This document shows positions 35,001 to 42,555 of a DNA stretch of 64,000 nt, one piece after another. A program made the translations under genes and the position numbers. The notes under the pieces were generated by a model. It was not told the DNA's origin and did not search any database. It saw only the letters and a list, made by a program, of their open reading frames with translations. Position 1 is the first letter of the stretch. Every line of letters begins with the position of its first letter. This DNA is from CAZRWD01 sp964603785 (lineage in GTDB: Bacteria > Fermentibacterota > Fermentibacteria > Fermentibacterales > Fermentibacteraceae), in contig CAZRWD010000004.1 of assembly GCA_964603785.1 (NCBI GenBank), positions 124,001 through 188,000 of the forward strand. The letters are read 5' to 3'.

Positions 35001-36634
35001 ATCCTTCCGGCCAGAGAGGCGGTGAGGTCGAGCTCCCCCGACTCCCGGGAGAGCATCAGCGCGTCATAGAGGATCTTGCCCAGGGGGCCCGGGTCCTCGC
35101 CCGCGAACAGGGCCGCCGCCAGCAGCTCGGAGAGAGTGGCTGCGGGGCTGGCGAGCGAGTAGGTGACCAGGCGCTCCTCCCACTCGGCGGTGTCGCCGCC
35201 CTCGAGCAGGATGCTCCTGGGAAGGGCGGGACCCGCGGTCCACTCGGGCCTGTGCTTCTCGCCGGTCCTCACGACGAGCCCCTCCTTCTCGAGCTTCTCG
35301 AGCGATCCGGCCGTAGTGCCCGGATCCTCCTCCAGCACGAATGCGATGGCCGCCGCGCCGAGAGCTGATGCGGCATGAGCGAGGAGCGCCAGTATCTCCC
35401 TCTCGACGGCGCCCTTCCCGAGAAGCTCCTGGAGCCCGTCCTCCCCGCGCCTCGAGGCCGGGGCCGCCTGGAACTCCCATTCCGCACCATGCCTTGCGAG
35501 CGTCCCCTGCCCCGAGAGCATGCGGATGACCGACAGGACGTCCTCGGGCCTGCGTGCGCCGGTCTCCCGGAGGTGTTCGAGCAGGCCCTCCGGAGGGGCC
35601 TCTGCCGCCAGGAACAGGGGAAGAGTCTCTTCGAGCGTCATGGACACGGCCTCGGCGGACACCTCGTGGACCGTCGGGAGATGCATCCCTCCGGGGAGGG
35701 AGGCCCTGCGGTCCGTCCTCACCATCACGGCCCAGGCGGAGGTCGCGTCCCCGAGGGCGGAGACGAGTTCCCCGAGCTCGCCCAGCCTCGTGGAGCGGAG
35801 GCGTATCTCGACGCAGAGCGGCCGACCGCCGGAGAACGCCGCCAGAGCCCCGCCCAGATCCGTTCCGGAGCTCCCCGCGGCGGGGGAGAGGCTGGCCAGG
35901 ATGGAATCCCCGGCCGTCAGCTCCGAGGATGTCCTGGCCTCGATGGTCAGCCATCCGGAGTTCTCGAGGTCGGCGAGCATCTCACGGCACAGCTGGTGCG
36001 TGGTCCTGGGATCGCCTCCATGCATGAGGAAGAGAGCCCCGCCGCCCTCGCGCATGGTGTCCGGCAGCTTCTGCTGCAGCCCGGTAAGGATGCGGTCGAG
36101 GCCGTACACCCTGATGGGCGGCCGGTACTGGCGCGCTATCAGGGGATCGGCGACCCTGCCCGACAGGGGCGGGACCGGTTCCCACTCCGGCCCTCCGCCG
36201 TCGCCCGGCGGCAGGTCGAGCATCTGCAGCCTTCGCGGGCTGTCCCCGGTCGACACCATCAGGCCGGGCTCCGCGCATATCCCGGAGAGCCCCTGCATGG
36301 AGAGATAGAGCATCGTCTCCGCGAACTGCTGGAGTAGCGGCGGAGCCAGGTCGCGGATGCTGTCCGGGGCGTGCTCTCCGGCCAGGTAGGAGCGAACGGT
36401 GATCGCCCCGTCTCCCGGGTGGATCCTCTGGAAGAGATAGGGCCTGAGGAGCGAAGGGCAGAAGAGGCCGCGGTGCATCCTCCAGCGGGCATAGGCGCCG
36501 TCGGCTTCGGATCCCGAGAGGATGCTCACCACGCAGGGCCTCCCGGACTCCTGAAGGTCGCCCGCCAGGTGGTCCACCCTGCCCTCACGCTCCAGCAGCG
36601 GTCTCCTCAGCTCGAATCGACCGTTGACGACCAA
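32054..36634 (-). CDS. Giant pseudokinase/ATPase-like/helical-repeat/GAF/GGDEF signalling protein
   Basis: A 1526-residue cytoplasmic protein with no membrane segment. Residues 1-165 follow the serine/threonine kinase pattern (GRFELRRPLLEREGRV; later G-I-C-A-E-P-G...L-Q-M-L-D-L-P) but lack the catalytic H-R-D and D-F-G. A PknK/MalT-like ATPase region follows (about 180-450), whose P-loop position reads H-G-G-D-P-R-T-T-H without the G-K-T. Helical TPR-like repeats span about 450-1000, then a GAF-like region (about 1050-1220) and a GGDEF domain with intact G-G-E-E-F (residues 1298-1302). A further GAF-like tail closes it. Start TTG 36634 has AAGGAGG at nine bases. It should make cyclic di-GMP in response to an unknown cue. 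Confidence 0.75.
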   Translation of the reverse strand: MVVNGRFELRRPLLEREGRVDHLAGDLQESGRPCVVSILSGSEADGAYARWRMHRGLFCPSLLRPYLFQRIHPGDGAITVRSYLAGEHAPDSIRDLAPPLLQQFAETMLYLSMQGLSGICAEPGLMVSTGDSPRRLQMLDLPPGDGGGPEWEPVPPLSGRVADPLIARQYRPPIRVYGLDRILTGLQQKLPDTMREGGGALFLMHGGDPRTTHQLCREMLADLENSGWLTIEARTSSELTAGDSILASLSPAAGSSGTDLGGALAAFSGGRPLCVEIRLRSTRLGELGELVSALGDATSAWAVMVRTDRRASLPGGMHLPTVHEVSAEAVSMTLEETLPLFLAAEAPPEGLLEHLRETGARRPEDVLSVIRMLSGQGTLARHGAEWEFQAAPASRRGEDGLQELLGKGAVEREILALLAHAASALGAAAIAFVLEEDPGTTAGSLEKLEKEGLVVRTGEKHRPEWTAGPALPRSILLEGGDTAEWEERLVTYSLASPAATLSELLAAALFAGEDPGPLGKILYDALMLSRESGELDLTASLAGRIAGLPSDTYSSSEAETILLAIEPSRLEGLDGEALRPFLESWAERERGTALGTIALTRLAELDFREGEPGRARRILDLLLEDCFGGQACSPVAPMITSLAVRVFSALDAQLELASRLAASLREMPGGMTAQSRMMIRAWTAVAFALSARIPEAFAWLDQAGEEPVAGEPEARQVLEMCRGRVYLHAGELSRAAESLERALLLAENRKDAASVSEILSYLIVCEERLPGYSIRSMIASMKTVHDRAVAAENVQYSAFALSRLAALSVRMLDFGSAARLMEEYSRLGRDPSSSESAYLSWYRAFMAYQCGRGVRPPEADEFIPGTLALLEALEGGGDPGRAAETIASSIRENPSFDRIPAGIYLALEAWARGAEQAARAIGAVLADKYRPTMEEVIPAWRLCINAMQTGRHAEAERVLWTAQIAARQLDRLLLVWLILQARSVLDLPRSRLREVEAALLTEELDRHVEAGLDTASAWGFASLDRLKARRAGLGRVCGLDPAGDLREIRDGALELLRREGVSFPGLEQVGGEPAVRSDVGWGLETLTLFSSAMRISVLHTENSRWETMESRGFGTGLPPTRRMEEVAGSSRSGPAVLDCFGRDIFGSRFIHAVELGRTPSYPGVDRRAASETPHEGHYLVVETDSPFDTLSGERQKVFLCFAKQIGASIALRELERQTQHDSMTGARIAAMWFARLKDLLSSGSISRQRPLAILMLDLDFFKAVNDGFGHREGDLLLRRFVECVTATVRPNDVVGRLGGEEFGVILPGASERNALTIAERIRRRVSAEVLRPDRRPVTVSIGISVAPIHGEAAELLLRRADVALYESKDNGRDRSTLWNPSMSSTFSGKPAMSILETGDPGWDLQIGRAALRLASEPVVQVGRIADEIRNALRCEYLMMDAPGGDPVSFGPPEILSGLRDIEDDAPGVLREMLSADSRYLFIRVGLAGGGRILAAWRASESVPKGMGALLGAFAHLAEALTAGNRR

Positions 36635-36664
36635 GGGGAGCGGCCTCCTTGCGCTGGCTGCGGG

Positions 36665-36692
36665 TTGCCCGGGTTGCTCAGGAGATTATCTT
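36665..36692 (+). promoter_or_regulatory. Possible valS promoter
   Basis: TTGCCC (36665-36670), a 16-base spacer and TATCTT (36687-36692) lie in the gap between the divergent giant signalling gene and valS. The leader to GTG 36751 would be about 50 bases. Confidence 0.45.
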
Positions 36693-36750
36693 ACAACCCC
36701 GTTGCAGTATCCGCCAGGACCCGCGTCCTGGCGATCAGGAAGGGAACGAA

Positions 36751-39171
36751 GTGGCTCCAGGCAGACGATACGATCCGACCGCGGCCGAGAAGCGCTGGCA
36801 GGAATACTGGAGGGACGGCGGCATCTACAGGTTCGACCCCGGCTCGGGGAAGCCCCTCTTCACGATAGATACACCGCCGCCCACGGTGTCCGGCATGATC
36901 CACATGGGGCACGTCTTCAGCTACGTCCAGGCGGAGACCGTCGCGAGGTACCACAGGATGAGGGGGGAGGAGGTCTTCTATCCCTTCTGCTTCGACGACA
37001 ACGGCCTCCCCAGCGAGAGGTTCACCGAGTCGTCGCTTGGGATAAGGGCGTCGGAGATGTCCCGCCGCGCCTTCGTGGAACGCTGCCTCGAGGTCGCGAA
37101 GGGGGCCGAGGAGGGCTTCCGCGACCTGTGGACGAGACTCGGCTTCTCCTGCGACTGGGACGAGCTGTACACGACGATCGACCCCTGGGTCCAGCGGATC
37201 AGTCAGAGATCGTTCCTCGACCTGCATGCCCGCGGGAGGGTCTACAGGCGCTCGATGCCCACCCTCTGGTGTCCCGAGTGCGCGACCGCGGTGGCGCAGG
37301 CGGAGACGGAGGACCGCGACCTCGAGTCGGTCTTCCATGACATCCTGTTCCCGCTTCCGGGCGGCGGTGTCATCCCGGTCGCCACCACGAGGCCGGAGCT
37401 GGTGCCCGCCTGCGTGGCCGTCTTCGTCAATCCCGAGGACGACCGCTGGAGGCACCTCGCCGGCGGATCGGCCCTCGTCCCGCTCTTCGACAGGGAGGTG
37501 CCCATCCTCTCCGACGAGGCCGTGGCCTCCGACAAGGGCAGCGGGATCGTCATGTGCTGCACTTTCGGCGACACCACGGACATCCTCTGGTGGGAGAAGT
37601 ACAGGCTGGAGGAGAGGATCGTCCTCGACCGGAACGGCCGGATGAACTCGCTGGCGGGGTTCCTCGAGGGCCTGACCGCAGCCGGGGCCCGCGAGATCAT
37701 GGCGTCGAGGCTCGAGGAGGCCGGCCTGCGCACGGGCGGGAGGCGGATCGTCCATGCGGTGAATGCTCACGAGCGCTGCGGGACGCCGCTCGAGTACCTG
37801 GTGACCCTCCAGTGGTTCATCCGCGTGCTCGACCTGAAGGACGAGCTCCTCGAGCGGGGCCGTCAGGTCGAGTGGCATCCGCCGATGTTCAGGGTCAGGT
37901 TCGACCACTGGGTCGAGAACCTGAGGTGGGACTGGTGCATCAGCAGGCAGAGGTACTTCGGGGTGCCCTTCCCGGTCTGGTACTGCCGGTCCTGCGGGGA
38001 GACTGTGTTCGCCTCCCCGTCGCAGCTCCCCGTCGATCCGCTGGAGGATCGTCCCGAGGGTGCCTGTCCGGGATGCGGAGGGACGGATCTGGATCCCGAG
38101 GCCGACGTCATGGACACCTGGGCGACTAGCTCGCTCACACCGCAGATCAACGCCCGGTGGGGGGAGGACGGCGACAGATCGGGGACCATCCTGCCGATGA
38201 CCCTCAGGCCCCAGGCGCACGACATCATCCGCACCTGGGCCTTCTACACGATGGTCAAGGCTCATCTGCACCAGGGCGGCATCCCGTGGAGGCACGTCAT
38301 GGTGAGCGGGCATGCGCTGAACCCCAACCGCGAGAAGATGTCGAAGAGCAGGGGCAACGTCGCCGGAGATCCTCTCGCGGCGCTCGAGCGCTACTCGGCG
38401 GACGAGCTCCGCTACTGGGCCTGCAGCAGCAGACTCGGGTCCGACGTGATGTTCAGCGAGGAGGTGCTGGGCCTCGGCAGGCGGTTGGTGACCAAGCTCT
38501 GGAACGCCGTGGGCTTCGCCTCCCGGTTCCTCGAGGGCTACGATCCGTCGAGACGGGTCTCGCATCACCCGTTCGACAGGTGGATCCTGTCCGGGGCATC
38601 GACCGTTGCAGCCGAAGCCACGAGGGGCTTCGACGAGTTCGAGTACTCGGTGTGCATGAGGGAGGCGGAGTCGTTCTTCTGGGGGGCCTTCTGCGACAAC
38701 TATCTCGAGATAGTCAAGGGAAGGCTCTACGGGGAGGATGGTGCGGCCGCCGATGCCGCGCGCGACGCGCTCTACAGGGTGCTCTACTGCTGCCTGCGGC
38801 TTTTCGCGCCGGTGCTCGTCCACATTACGGAGGAGCTGTACCAGGAGGTGTTCCGACGCTTCGAGGGGCATGCCAGCATCCATCTGGCCCCATGGCCGGA
38901 GCCCTTCGAGCGGGACGAGGCCGCCGCCGCCGGAGGGGACGCGTGTCTGTCCGTCATCGAGGCCGCCCGTCGCTACAAGAGCGAGAAGAGTCTGGGGATG
39001 GCCACGCCCCTCGCCTGCATCAGGGTCGAGGGTCCGGCAGGGGAGCTGGAGAGGATGAAGCCCTTCGAGAGGGACCTGTTGAACGTGACGCGCGCCGCGA
39101 TGATCGAATGGGCTCCCGGCGGGGGGGCCGTCACGACCGTCGTGACGGGGAATCCGGAGGTGGCTGGGTGA
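36751..39171 (+). CDS. valS: Valyl-tRNA synthetase (short, archaeal-type)
   Basis: This 806-residue class I synthetase charges tRNA-Val. The HIGH motif occurs in T-P-P-P-T-V-S-G-M-I-H-M-G-H (His at residues 51 and 54) and KMSKS in E-K-M-S-K-S-R-G-N (near 529). An editing domain (V-A-T-T-R-P-E-L) and zinc-type C-x-x-C pairs are present. P-P-T-V-S-G and the lack of a C-terminal coiled-coil arm match the archaeal/Rickettsia type rather than the 950-residue common bacterial type. I start it at GTG 36751, behind AGGAAGGG. The frame is open from 36649 with no ribosome site. It overlaps the next gene by GTGA. Confidence 0.92.
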   Translation: MAPGRRYDPTAAEKRWQEYWRDGGIYRFDPGSGKPLFTIDTPPPTVSGMIHMGHVFSYVQAETVARYHRMRGEEVFYPFCFDDNGLPSERFTESSLGIRASEMSRRAFVERCLEVAKGAEEGFRDLWTRLGFSCDWDELYTTIDPWVQRISQRSFLDLHARGRVYRRSMPTLWCPECATAVAQAETEDRDLESVFHDILFPLPGGGVIPVATTRPELVPACVAVFVNPEDDRWRHLAGGSALVPLFDREVPILSDEAVASDKGSGIVMCCTFGDTTDILWWEKYRLEERIVLDRNGRMNSLAGFLEGLTAAGAREIMASRLEEAGLRTGGRRIVHAVNAHERCGTPLEYLVTLQWFIRVLDLKDELLERGRQVEWHPPMFRVRFDHWVENLRWDWCISRQRYFGVPFPVWYCRSCGETVFASPSQLPVDPLEDRPEGACPGCGGTDLDPEADVMDTWATSSLTPQINARWGEDGDRSGTILPMTLRPQAHDIIRTWAFYTMVKAHLHQGGIPWRHVMVSGHALNPNREKMSKSRGNVAGDPLAALERYSADELRYWACSSRLGSDVMFSEEVLGLGRRLVTKLWNAVGFASRFLEGYDPSRRVSHHPFDRWILSGASTVAAEATRGFDEFEYSVCMREAESFFWGAFCDNYLEIVKGRLYGEDGAAADAARDALYRVLYCCLRLFAPVLVHITEELYQEVFRRFEGHASIHLAPWPEPFERDEAAAAGGDACLSVIEAARRYKSEKSLGMATPLACIRVEGPAGELERMKPFERDLLNVTRAAMIEWAPGGGAVTTVVTGNPEVAG

Positions 39172-39650
39172 GGCCTTCGTGGGACGAGTACTTCCTGAAG
39201 CTGGCGATGCTGGCCTCCGAGAGGGCGACATGCCCGAGGATGCACTGCGGGTGCGTGCTGGTGAAGGACAGGTATGTGCTGAGCACGGGGTACAACGGAT
39301 CGCTCCCGGGCTCGCCGCACTGCGAGGATGTCGGCTGCCTGGTGGTCGACAACCACTGCGTCAGGACCAACCATGCCGAGATGAACGCCATCTGCCAGGC
39401 GGCCAGCCATGGAGCCTCGCTCTGCGGCTGCACGGCGTATGTGACGAACATGCCCTGCACCACATGCGCGAAGGCCCTGATAGCGGCCGGGACCAGCCGG
39501 GTCGTGGTCTTCTCGGACTACCACAACACGCTGGCCGAGCAGTTCTTCTCCGAGGCGGGCGTCATCCTGGACCGGAGGCCCATGCCCGGCAAGAGCATCG
39601 TCTACGACCTGGACTCCTATTCCTCCGCCCGCCCCCTCCCGGGGTCGTAG
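39168..39650 (+). CDS. dCMP deaminase
   Basis: This 160-residue zinc-dependent deaminase converts dCMP to dUMP, the substrate for thymidylate synthesis. The zinc site is H-A-E in T-N-H-A-E-M-N-A-I and P-C-T-T-C. C-G-C-V-L-V and S-T-G-Y-N-G-S-L-P-G match the ComEB/dCMP deaminase family. The start is GTG 39168, overlapping the valS stop by four bases. Its stop is immediately next to the stop of the convergent ABC permease gene, with no base between. Confidence 0.88.
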   Translation: MRPSWDEYFLKLAMLASERATCPRMHCGCVLVKDRYVLSTGYNGSLPGSPHCEDVGCLVVDNHCVRTNHAEMNAICQAASHGASLCGCTAYVTNMPCTTCAKALIAAGTSRVVVFSDYHNTLAEQFFSEAGVILDRRPMPGKSIVYDLDSYSSARPLPGS

Positions 39651-40448
39651 TCATGCCCCCGAGCCACCCCAGCGCGCGCGGACGAACCTCTCCAGCCTCC
39701 CGAAGACCAGCCGGTCGGTCAGGAGACCCAGCAGGACTATCACCAGTATGACTGCGACGACCTGGTTCATGTCGTTCAGCTCGCGGCCCATCATCAGCAT
39801 GTAGCCCAGGCCCGGCACCGAGTAGATGAGCTCTCCGGCCATCAGGGAGCGCCAGGCGAAGGACCATCCCAGCTTCATCCCCGTGACGATCGTCGGCAGG
39901 GCGGAGGGCAGGATCACCGACCGGTAGAGCCGCAGTCCGCCTGCCCCCAGGTTGCGGGCCGCCCTTATGAAGACCGGAGGGGTGTTGCGGATCCCGTCCT
40001 CGGCAGCCTGGGCGATCGACAGAAATGCGCCCATGACGACGACGAACAGGATCGCCCTCTCCGAGAGCCCGAACCAGAGTATCGAGAGAGGAAGCCAGCA
40101 GATGCTCGGCAGGGTCTGGAGCCCCAGCACGAGCATGCCGAAGGTGTTCTTCACGATTCTGGACCGCGCGACGAGGAATCCCGTCGAGGTCCCGGCGCAG
40201 AGGGCGATCGCGTAGCCCGTGGCGAGCCTCCTGAGGCTGCCTGCGACGGCGGTTGCGAGGGTCCCCCTCTCGATTCCGCGCACTATCGCCGAGAAGACGC
40301 CGGGGAGCGTGGGGAGGATGTACGAGGGCCAGATCTCCAGATGTCCCAGGAGCAGCCACATCGCGGCCATCAGTGCGATGAAGACCGCTCTCTGGAGGTT
40401 CACGGGGACGGATCGCGCGAACTCGCCGACAATCCTGATGCGGTTCAT
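39651..40448 (-). CDS. ABC transporter permease (SsuC/TauC-like)
   Basis: A 265-residue inner-membrane permease with about six membrane segments and the EAA-type coupling loop N-L-G-A-G-G-L-R-L-Y-R-S-V-I-L-P-S-A-L-P. This is the nitrate/sulfonate/taurine importer class. ATG 40448 overlaps the ATPase stop by four bases (ATGA). The frame remains open to 40799 but that part is antisense to nothing useful and lacks a start signal. It is the last gene of the AbrB-led operon. Confidence 0.87.
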   Translation of the reverse strand: MNRIRIVGEFARSVPVNLQRAVFIALMAAMWLLLGHLEIWPSYILPTLPGVFSAIVRGIERGTLATAVAGSLRRLATGYAIALCAGTSTGFLVARSRIVKNTFGMLVLGLQTLPSICWLPLSILWFGLSERAILFVVVMGAFLSIAQAAEDGIRNTPPVFIRAARNLGAGGLRLYRSVILPSALPTIVTGMKLGWSFAWRSLMAGELIYSVPGLGYMLMMGRELNDMNQVVAVILVIVLLGLLTDRLVFGRLERFVRARWGGSGA

Positions 40449-41185
40449 GCGTCGATGCTCGCCAGGACCTGGGCCGAGAGCGGCACTATCCCCGGGTCCT
40501 CCATGTGGCGCGGCCTGGGCAGGTCGACCTCGAACTCGGCCGTGATCCTCCCGGGCGCCCTGGACATCACGAGAACCCTGTCCCCCAGGACGACCGCCTC
40601 GCGCACGTTGTGGGTTACGAAAACCGCGGTCTTGGGTGAATCCATCCAGAGGAGCTGCAGCTCCTCGTGGAGCCTTGCCCTGGTTATCGCATCCAGCGCC
40701 CCGAACGGCTCGTCCAGGAGCAGGACCGAGGGATCCACGGCGAGGGCGCGCGCCAGCGCCACCCTCTGCTTCATGCCTCCGGACAGCTCGTGCACCCACG
40801 ACTGCGCGAAGGCCGACAGGTGTACCATTTCGAGCAGCGAATCCGACCTCTCACGCCTCTCCCGCGCCGGGACCCCCCTCACCAGGAGGCCGAACTCGAC
40901 ATTGGCCCGCACCGACAACCAGGGGAAGAGGGCCGCATCCTGGAAGATCAGGACGCTTCGCGGGTCGGGACCCTCGACGGGGATGCCGGCTGCCAGGACC
41001 TCTCCCCCCGTTGGCCTCTCCAGTCCGGCCAGGATCTGGAGGACCGTGGTCTTGCCGCAGCCCGACGGCCCCACGAGGCAGACGAACTCGCCCCTCCTCA
41101 CGAAGAGGTCGATGCCCCCGAGGGCGTCGACGACCCTGCCGGGACGGCTGAAGCTGCGGAAGACCCCCCTCAGCTCAAGGTCCAA
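40445..41185 (-). CDS. ABC transporter ATP-binding protein (SsuB/TauB-like)
   Basis: This 246-residue ATPase has Walker A G-P-S-G-C-G-K-T-T, a Q-loop (I-F-Q-D-A-A-L-F-P-W), the signature L-S-G-G-M-K-Q-R, Walker B L-L-L-D-E-P-F-G-A-L-D and the H-loop (V-F-V-T-H-N). It powers the adjoining importer. The start is TTG 41185, 11 bases inside the end of the binding-protein gene. A P-W after the Q-loop is typical of the sulfonate/nitrate group. Confidence 0.92.
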   Translation of the reverse strand: MDLELRGVFRSFSRPGRVVDALGGIDLFVRRGEFVCLVGPSGCGKTTVLQILAGLERPTGGEVLAAGIPVEGPDPRSVLIFQDAALFPWLSVRANVEFGLLVRGVPARERRERSDSLLEMVHLSAFAQSWVHELSGGMKQRVALARALAVDPSVLLLDEPFGALDAITRARLHEELQLLWMDSPKTAVFVTHNVREAVVLGDRVLVMSRAPGRITAEFEVDLPRPRHMEDPGIVPLSAQVLASIDA

Positions 41186-42224
41186 CGGGATACTCCGCCG
41201 GCGGGACGCTCCTCGAGGAGAGCACGGCCTCCAGTGGTCCCGGGTCGTAGATGCCTTCCAGGTCGGGCTCCTCGTCGAGGAAACCCACCGTCCAGGCTGC
41301 CCTGGCCGACGAAGACAGCGTCGAGAGCAGGGGGTCCCATGTCGGCTCCATCCTGCCGAACGCCCCGGAGATCGTCGCGGGGTCCAGGTCCGAGCCCGTG
41401 AGCCTTCCGAGCTCCGAACACAGGAGGCCGGCGGCCTCGTCGGGGTTCTCCCTCTCCCAGAGGGTGACCGAGACGTGCGCGTCCACCATGCGCCGGACGA
41501 TGTCCGGATCCTCCTCGAGGAAGCTCGTGGAGACGATCAGCAGGGCCGTCGTGAACTCCCCGTCCGGCCAGAGGCTCCTCTCGTCGACGAGCAGGGTGCC
41601 GCCGCACTCGTTCAGGAGCCTGGTGGCCCACGGCTCGGGGACCCACGCCCCGTCGATCTGCCCCTGTCTGAACATGTCGAGGATCTGGGGGTTGGGAGCG
41701 GGGATGATCTCGACGTCTCCTCCGGCGTCGGCCGTCCAGAGGCCGTTGGAGGAGAGGTAGACGCGGAGGGCTACATCCTGCGTGTTGCCCAGCTGCGGCG
41801 TGGCGAGACGCAGGCCTGCCAGCCCGGCGGGCGCCTGAACGTCCAGGCCTCCCCTCACGACGAGGGATGCCCCTCCGCTGGTGGCTCCGGCAATCACGCG
41901 CAGAGCCTCCCCTCCGGAGCGGACGAAGCCGTTCACGGCCGGGTTGGGTCCTATGTACGCCATGTCCACCTCGCCGGCGTAGATGGCCTCGATGACCGAG
42001 GGGCCGGCGTTGAAGAGGATCGGGACGAGCTCCACCGAATCGCCGAGCGCGGACTGGAAGTCGCCGCGCGCGATACCGACCACCGCCTGCGAATGCGTGA
42101 TGTTCGGGAAGTAGCCCAGCCTCACCCTTGCCCCGCGGCTGTCCCCGCCGCAGGAGGAATGCACCAGGCAGGCGGCCGCGGCAGCCGGCAGCAGGAGCAT
42201 CCGGAGGTTTCCGCCCGGTATCAA
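41175..42224 (-). CDS. ABC substrate-binding protein (NMT1/SsuA-like)
   Basis: This 349-residue periplasmic binding protein begins after a hydrophobic export signal with two possible lipid-site cysteines (A-A-A-A-C and V-H-S-S-C). Mature motifs V-R-L-G-Y-F-P-N-I-T-H, G-E-V-D-M-A-Y-I-G-P-N-P and D-G-A-W-V-P-E-P-W are those of the NMT1/SsuA family, which binds sulfonates, nitrate or thiamine precursors. I favour TTG 42224, overlapping the AbrB stop by four bases (TTGA), as at glnA and recO. ATG at about 42200 is the alternative. The ligand is unknown. Confidence 0.83.
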   Translation of the reverse strand: MIPGGNLRMLLLPAAAAACLVHSSCGGDSRGARVRLGYFPNITHSQAVVGIARGDFQSALGDSVELVPILFNAGPSVIEAIYAGEVDMAYIGPNPAVNGFVRSGGEALRVIAGATSGGASLVVRGGLDVQAPAGLAGLRLATPQLGNTQDVALRVYLSSNGLWTADAGGDVEIIPAPNPQILDMFRQGQIDGAWVPEPWATRLLNECGGTLLVDERSLWPDGEFTTALLIVSTSFLEEDPDIVRRMVDAHVSVTLWERENPDEAAGLLCSELGRLTGSDLDPATISGAFGRMEPTWDPLLSTLSSSARAAWTVGFLDEEPDLEGIYDPGPLEAVLSSRSVPPAEYPVGP

Positions 42225-42424
42225 TGCTGTGTCTCCGCGCTTCGCCTCCCGACCCTCGATATCAGCACCGTGCCGTCGGTGAGGAGGACCCATCTCAGCC
42301 TGTCCTCCGAGGTCAGGTGGAGCCTGTCCACTATCTCCTTGGGCACGGTCGTCCTCCTGCGGCTCTCCCGTATGGTCACGGCCGTCTCGGTCACGAATGC
42401 GACATCGTCCAGATCGACCTGCAC
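42221..42424 (-). CDS. AbrB/SpoVT-type DNA-binding protein
   Basis: A 67-residue swapped-hairpin AbrB-fold protein (S-R-R-R-T-T-V-P-K-E-I-V-D-R-L-H-L, then W-V-L-L-T-D-G-T-V-L-I). Such proteins bind DNA as dimers, either as transition-state regulators or as antitoxins. Here no toxin gene follows. Instead it overlaps the binding-protein gene of an ABC importer by four bases, so it is probably the operon's own regulator. GTG 42424 has GGAGGT upstream. The palindromic promoter at 42453-42480 is its likely target. Confidence 0.78.
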   Translation of the reverse strand: MQVDLDDVAFVTETAVTIRESRRRTTVPKEIVDRLHLTSEDRLRWVLLTDGTVLISRVGRRSAETQH

Positions 42425-42452
42425 CGCACACCTCCATGCGAGTTCGGAACCA

Positions 42453-42480
42453 ATGATAAACCAATATCTATTGGTGTCAA
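42453..42480 (-). promoter_or_regulatory. Promoter with palindromic operator before AbrB-ABC operon
   Basis: TTGACA (42475-42480), a 16-base spacer and TATCAT (42453-42458) on the minus strand. The spacer is an inverted repeat, ACCAATA-GA-TATTGGT (42460-42475). This local AT-rich island stands out in the G+C-rich sequence. The hexamers and spacing equal those of the promoter at 476-503, but the palindrome sequence differs. Confidence 0.72.
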
Positions 42481-42555
42481 TCCAAAGTGAAGCCTGCGCA
42501 TCCCCGACTAGACCGCGGGCCCCGCATCAATCATTTATTCCTCCGGAGGTGGAAG

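Noticed and set aside
36691..39231. 846-residue open frame antisense to valS
   Set aside because: It lies opposite a clear synthetase, is rich in Arg, Pro, Gly and His as expected of a G+C-rich mirror frame, and has no domain motif.
42221..42424. AbrB-fold protein as an antitoxin
   Set aside because: No PIN, MazF or other toxin gene follows; the next gene is an ABC binding protein with four-base overlap.
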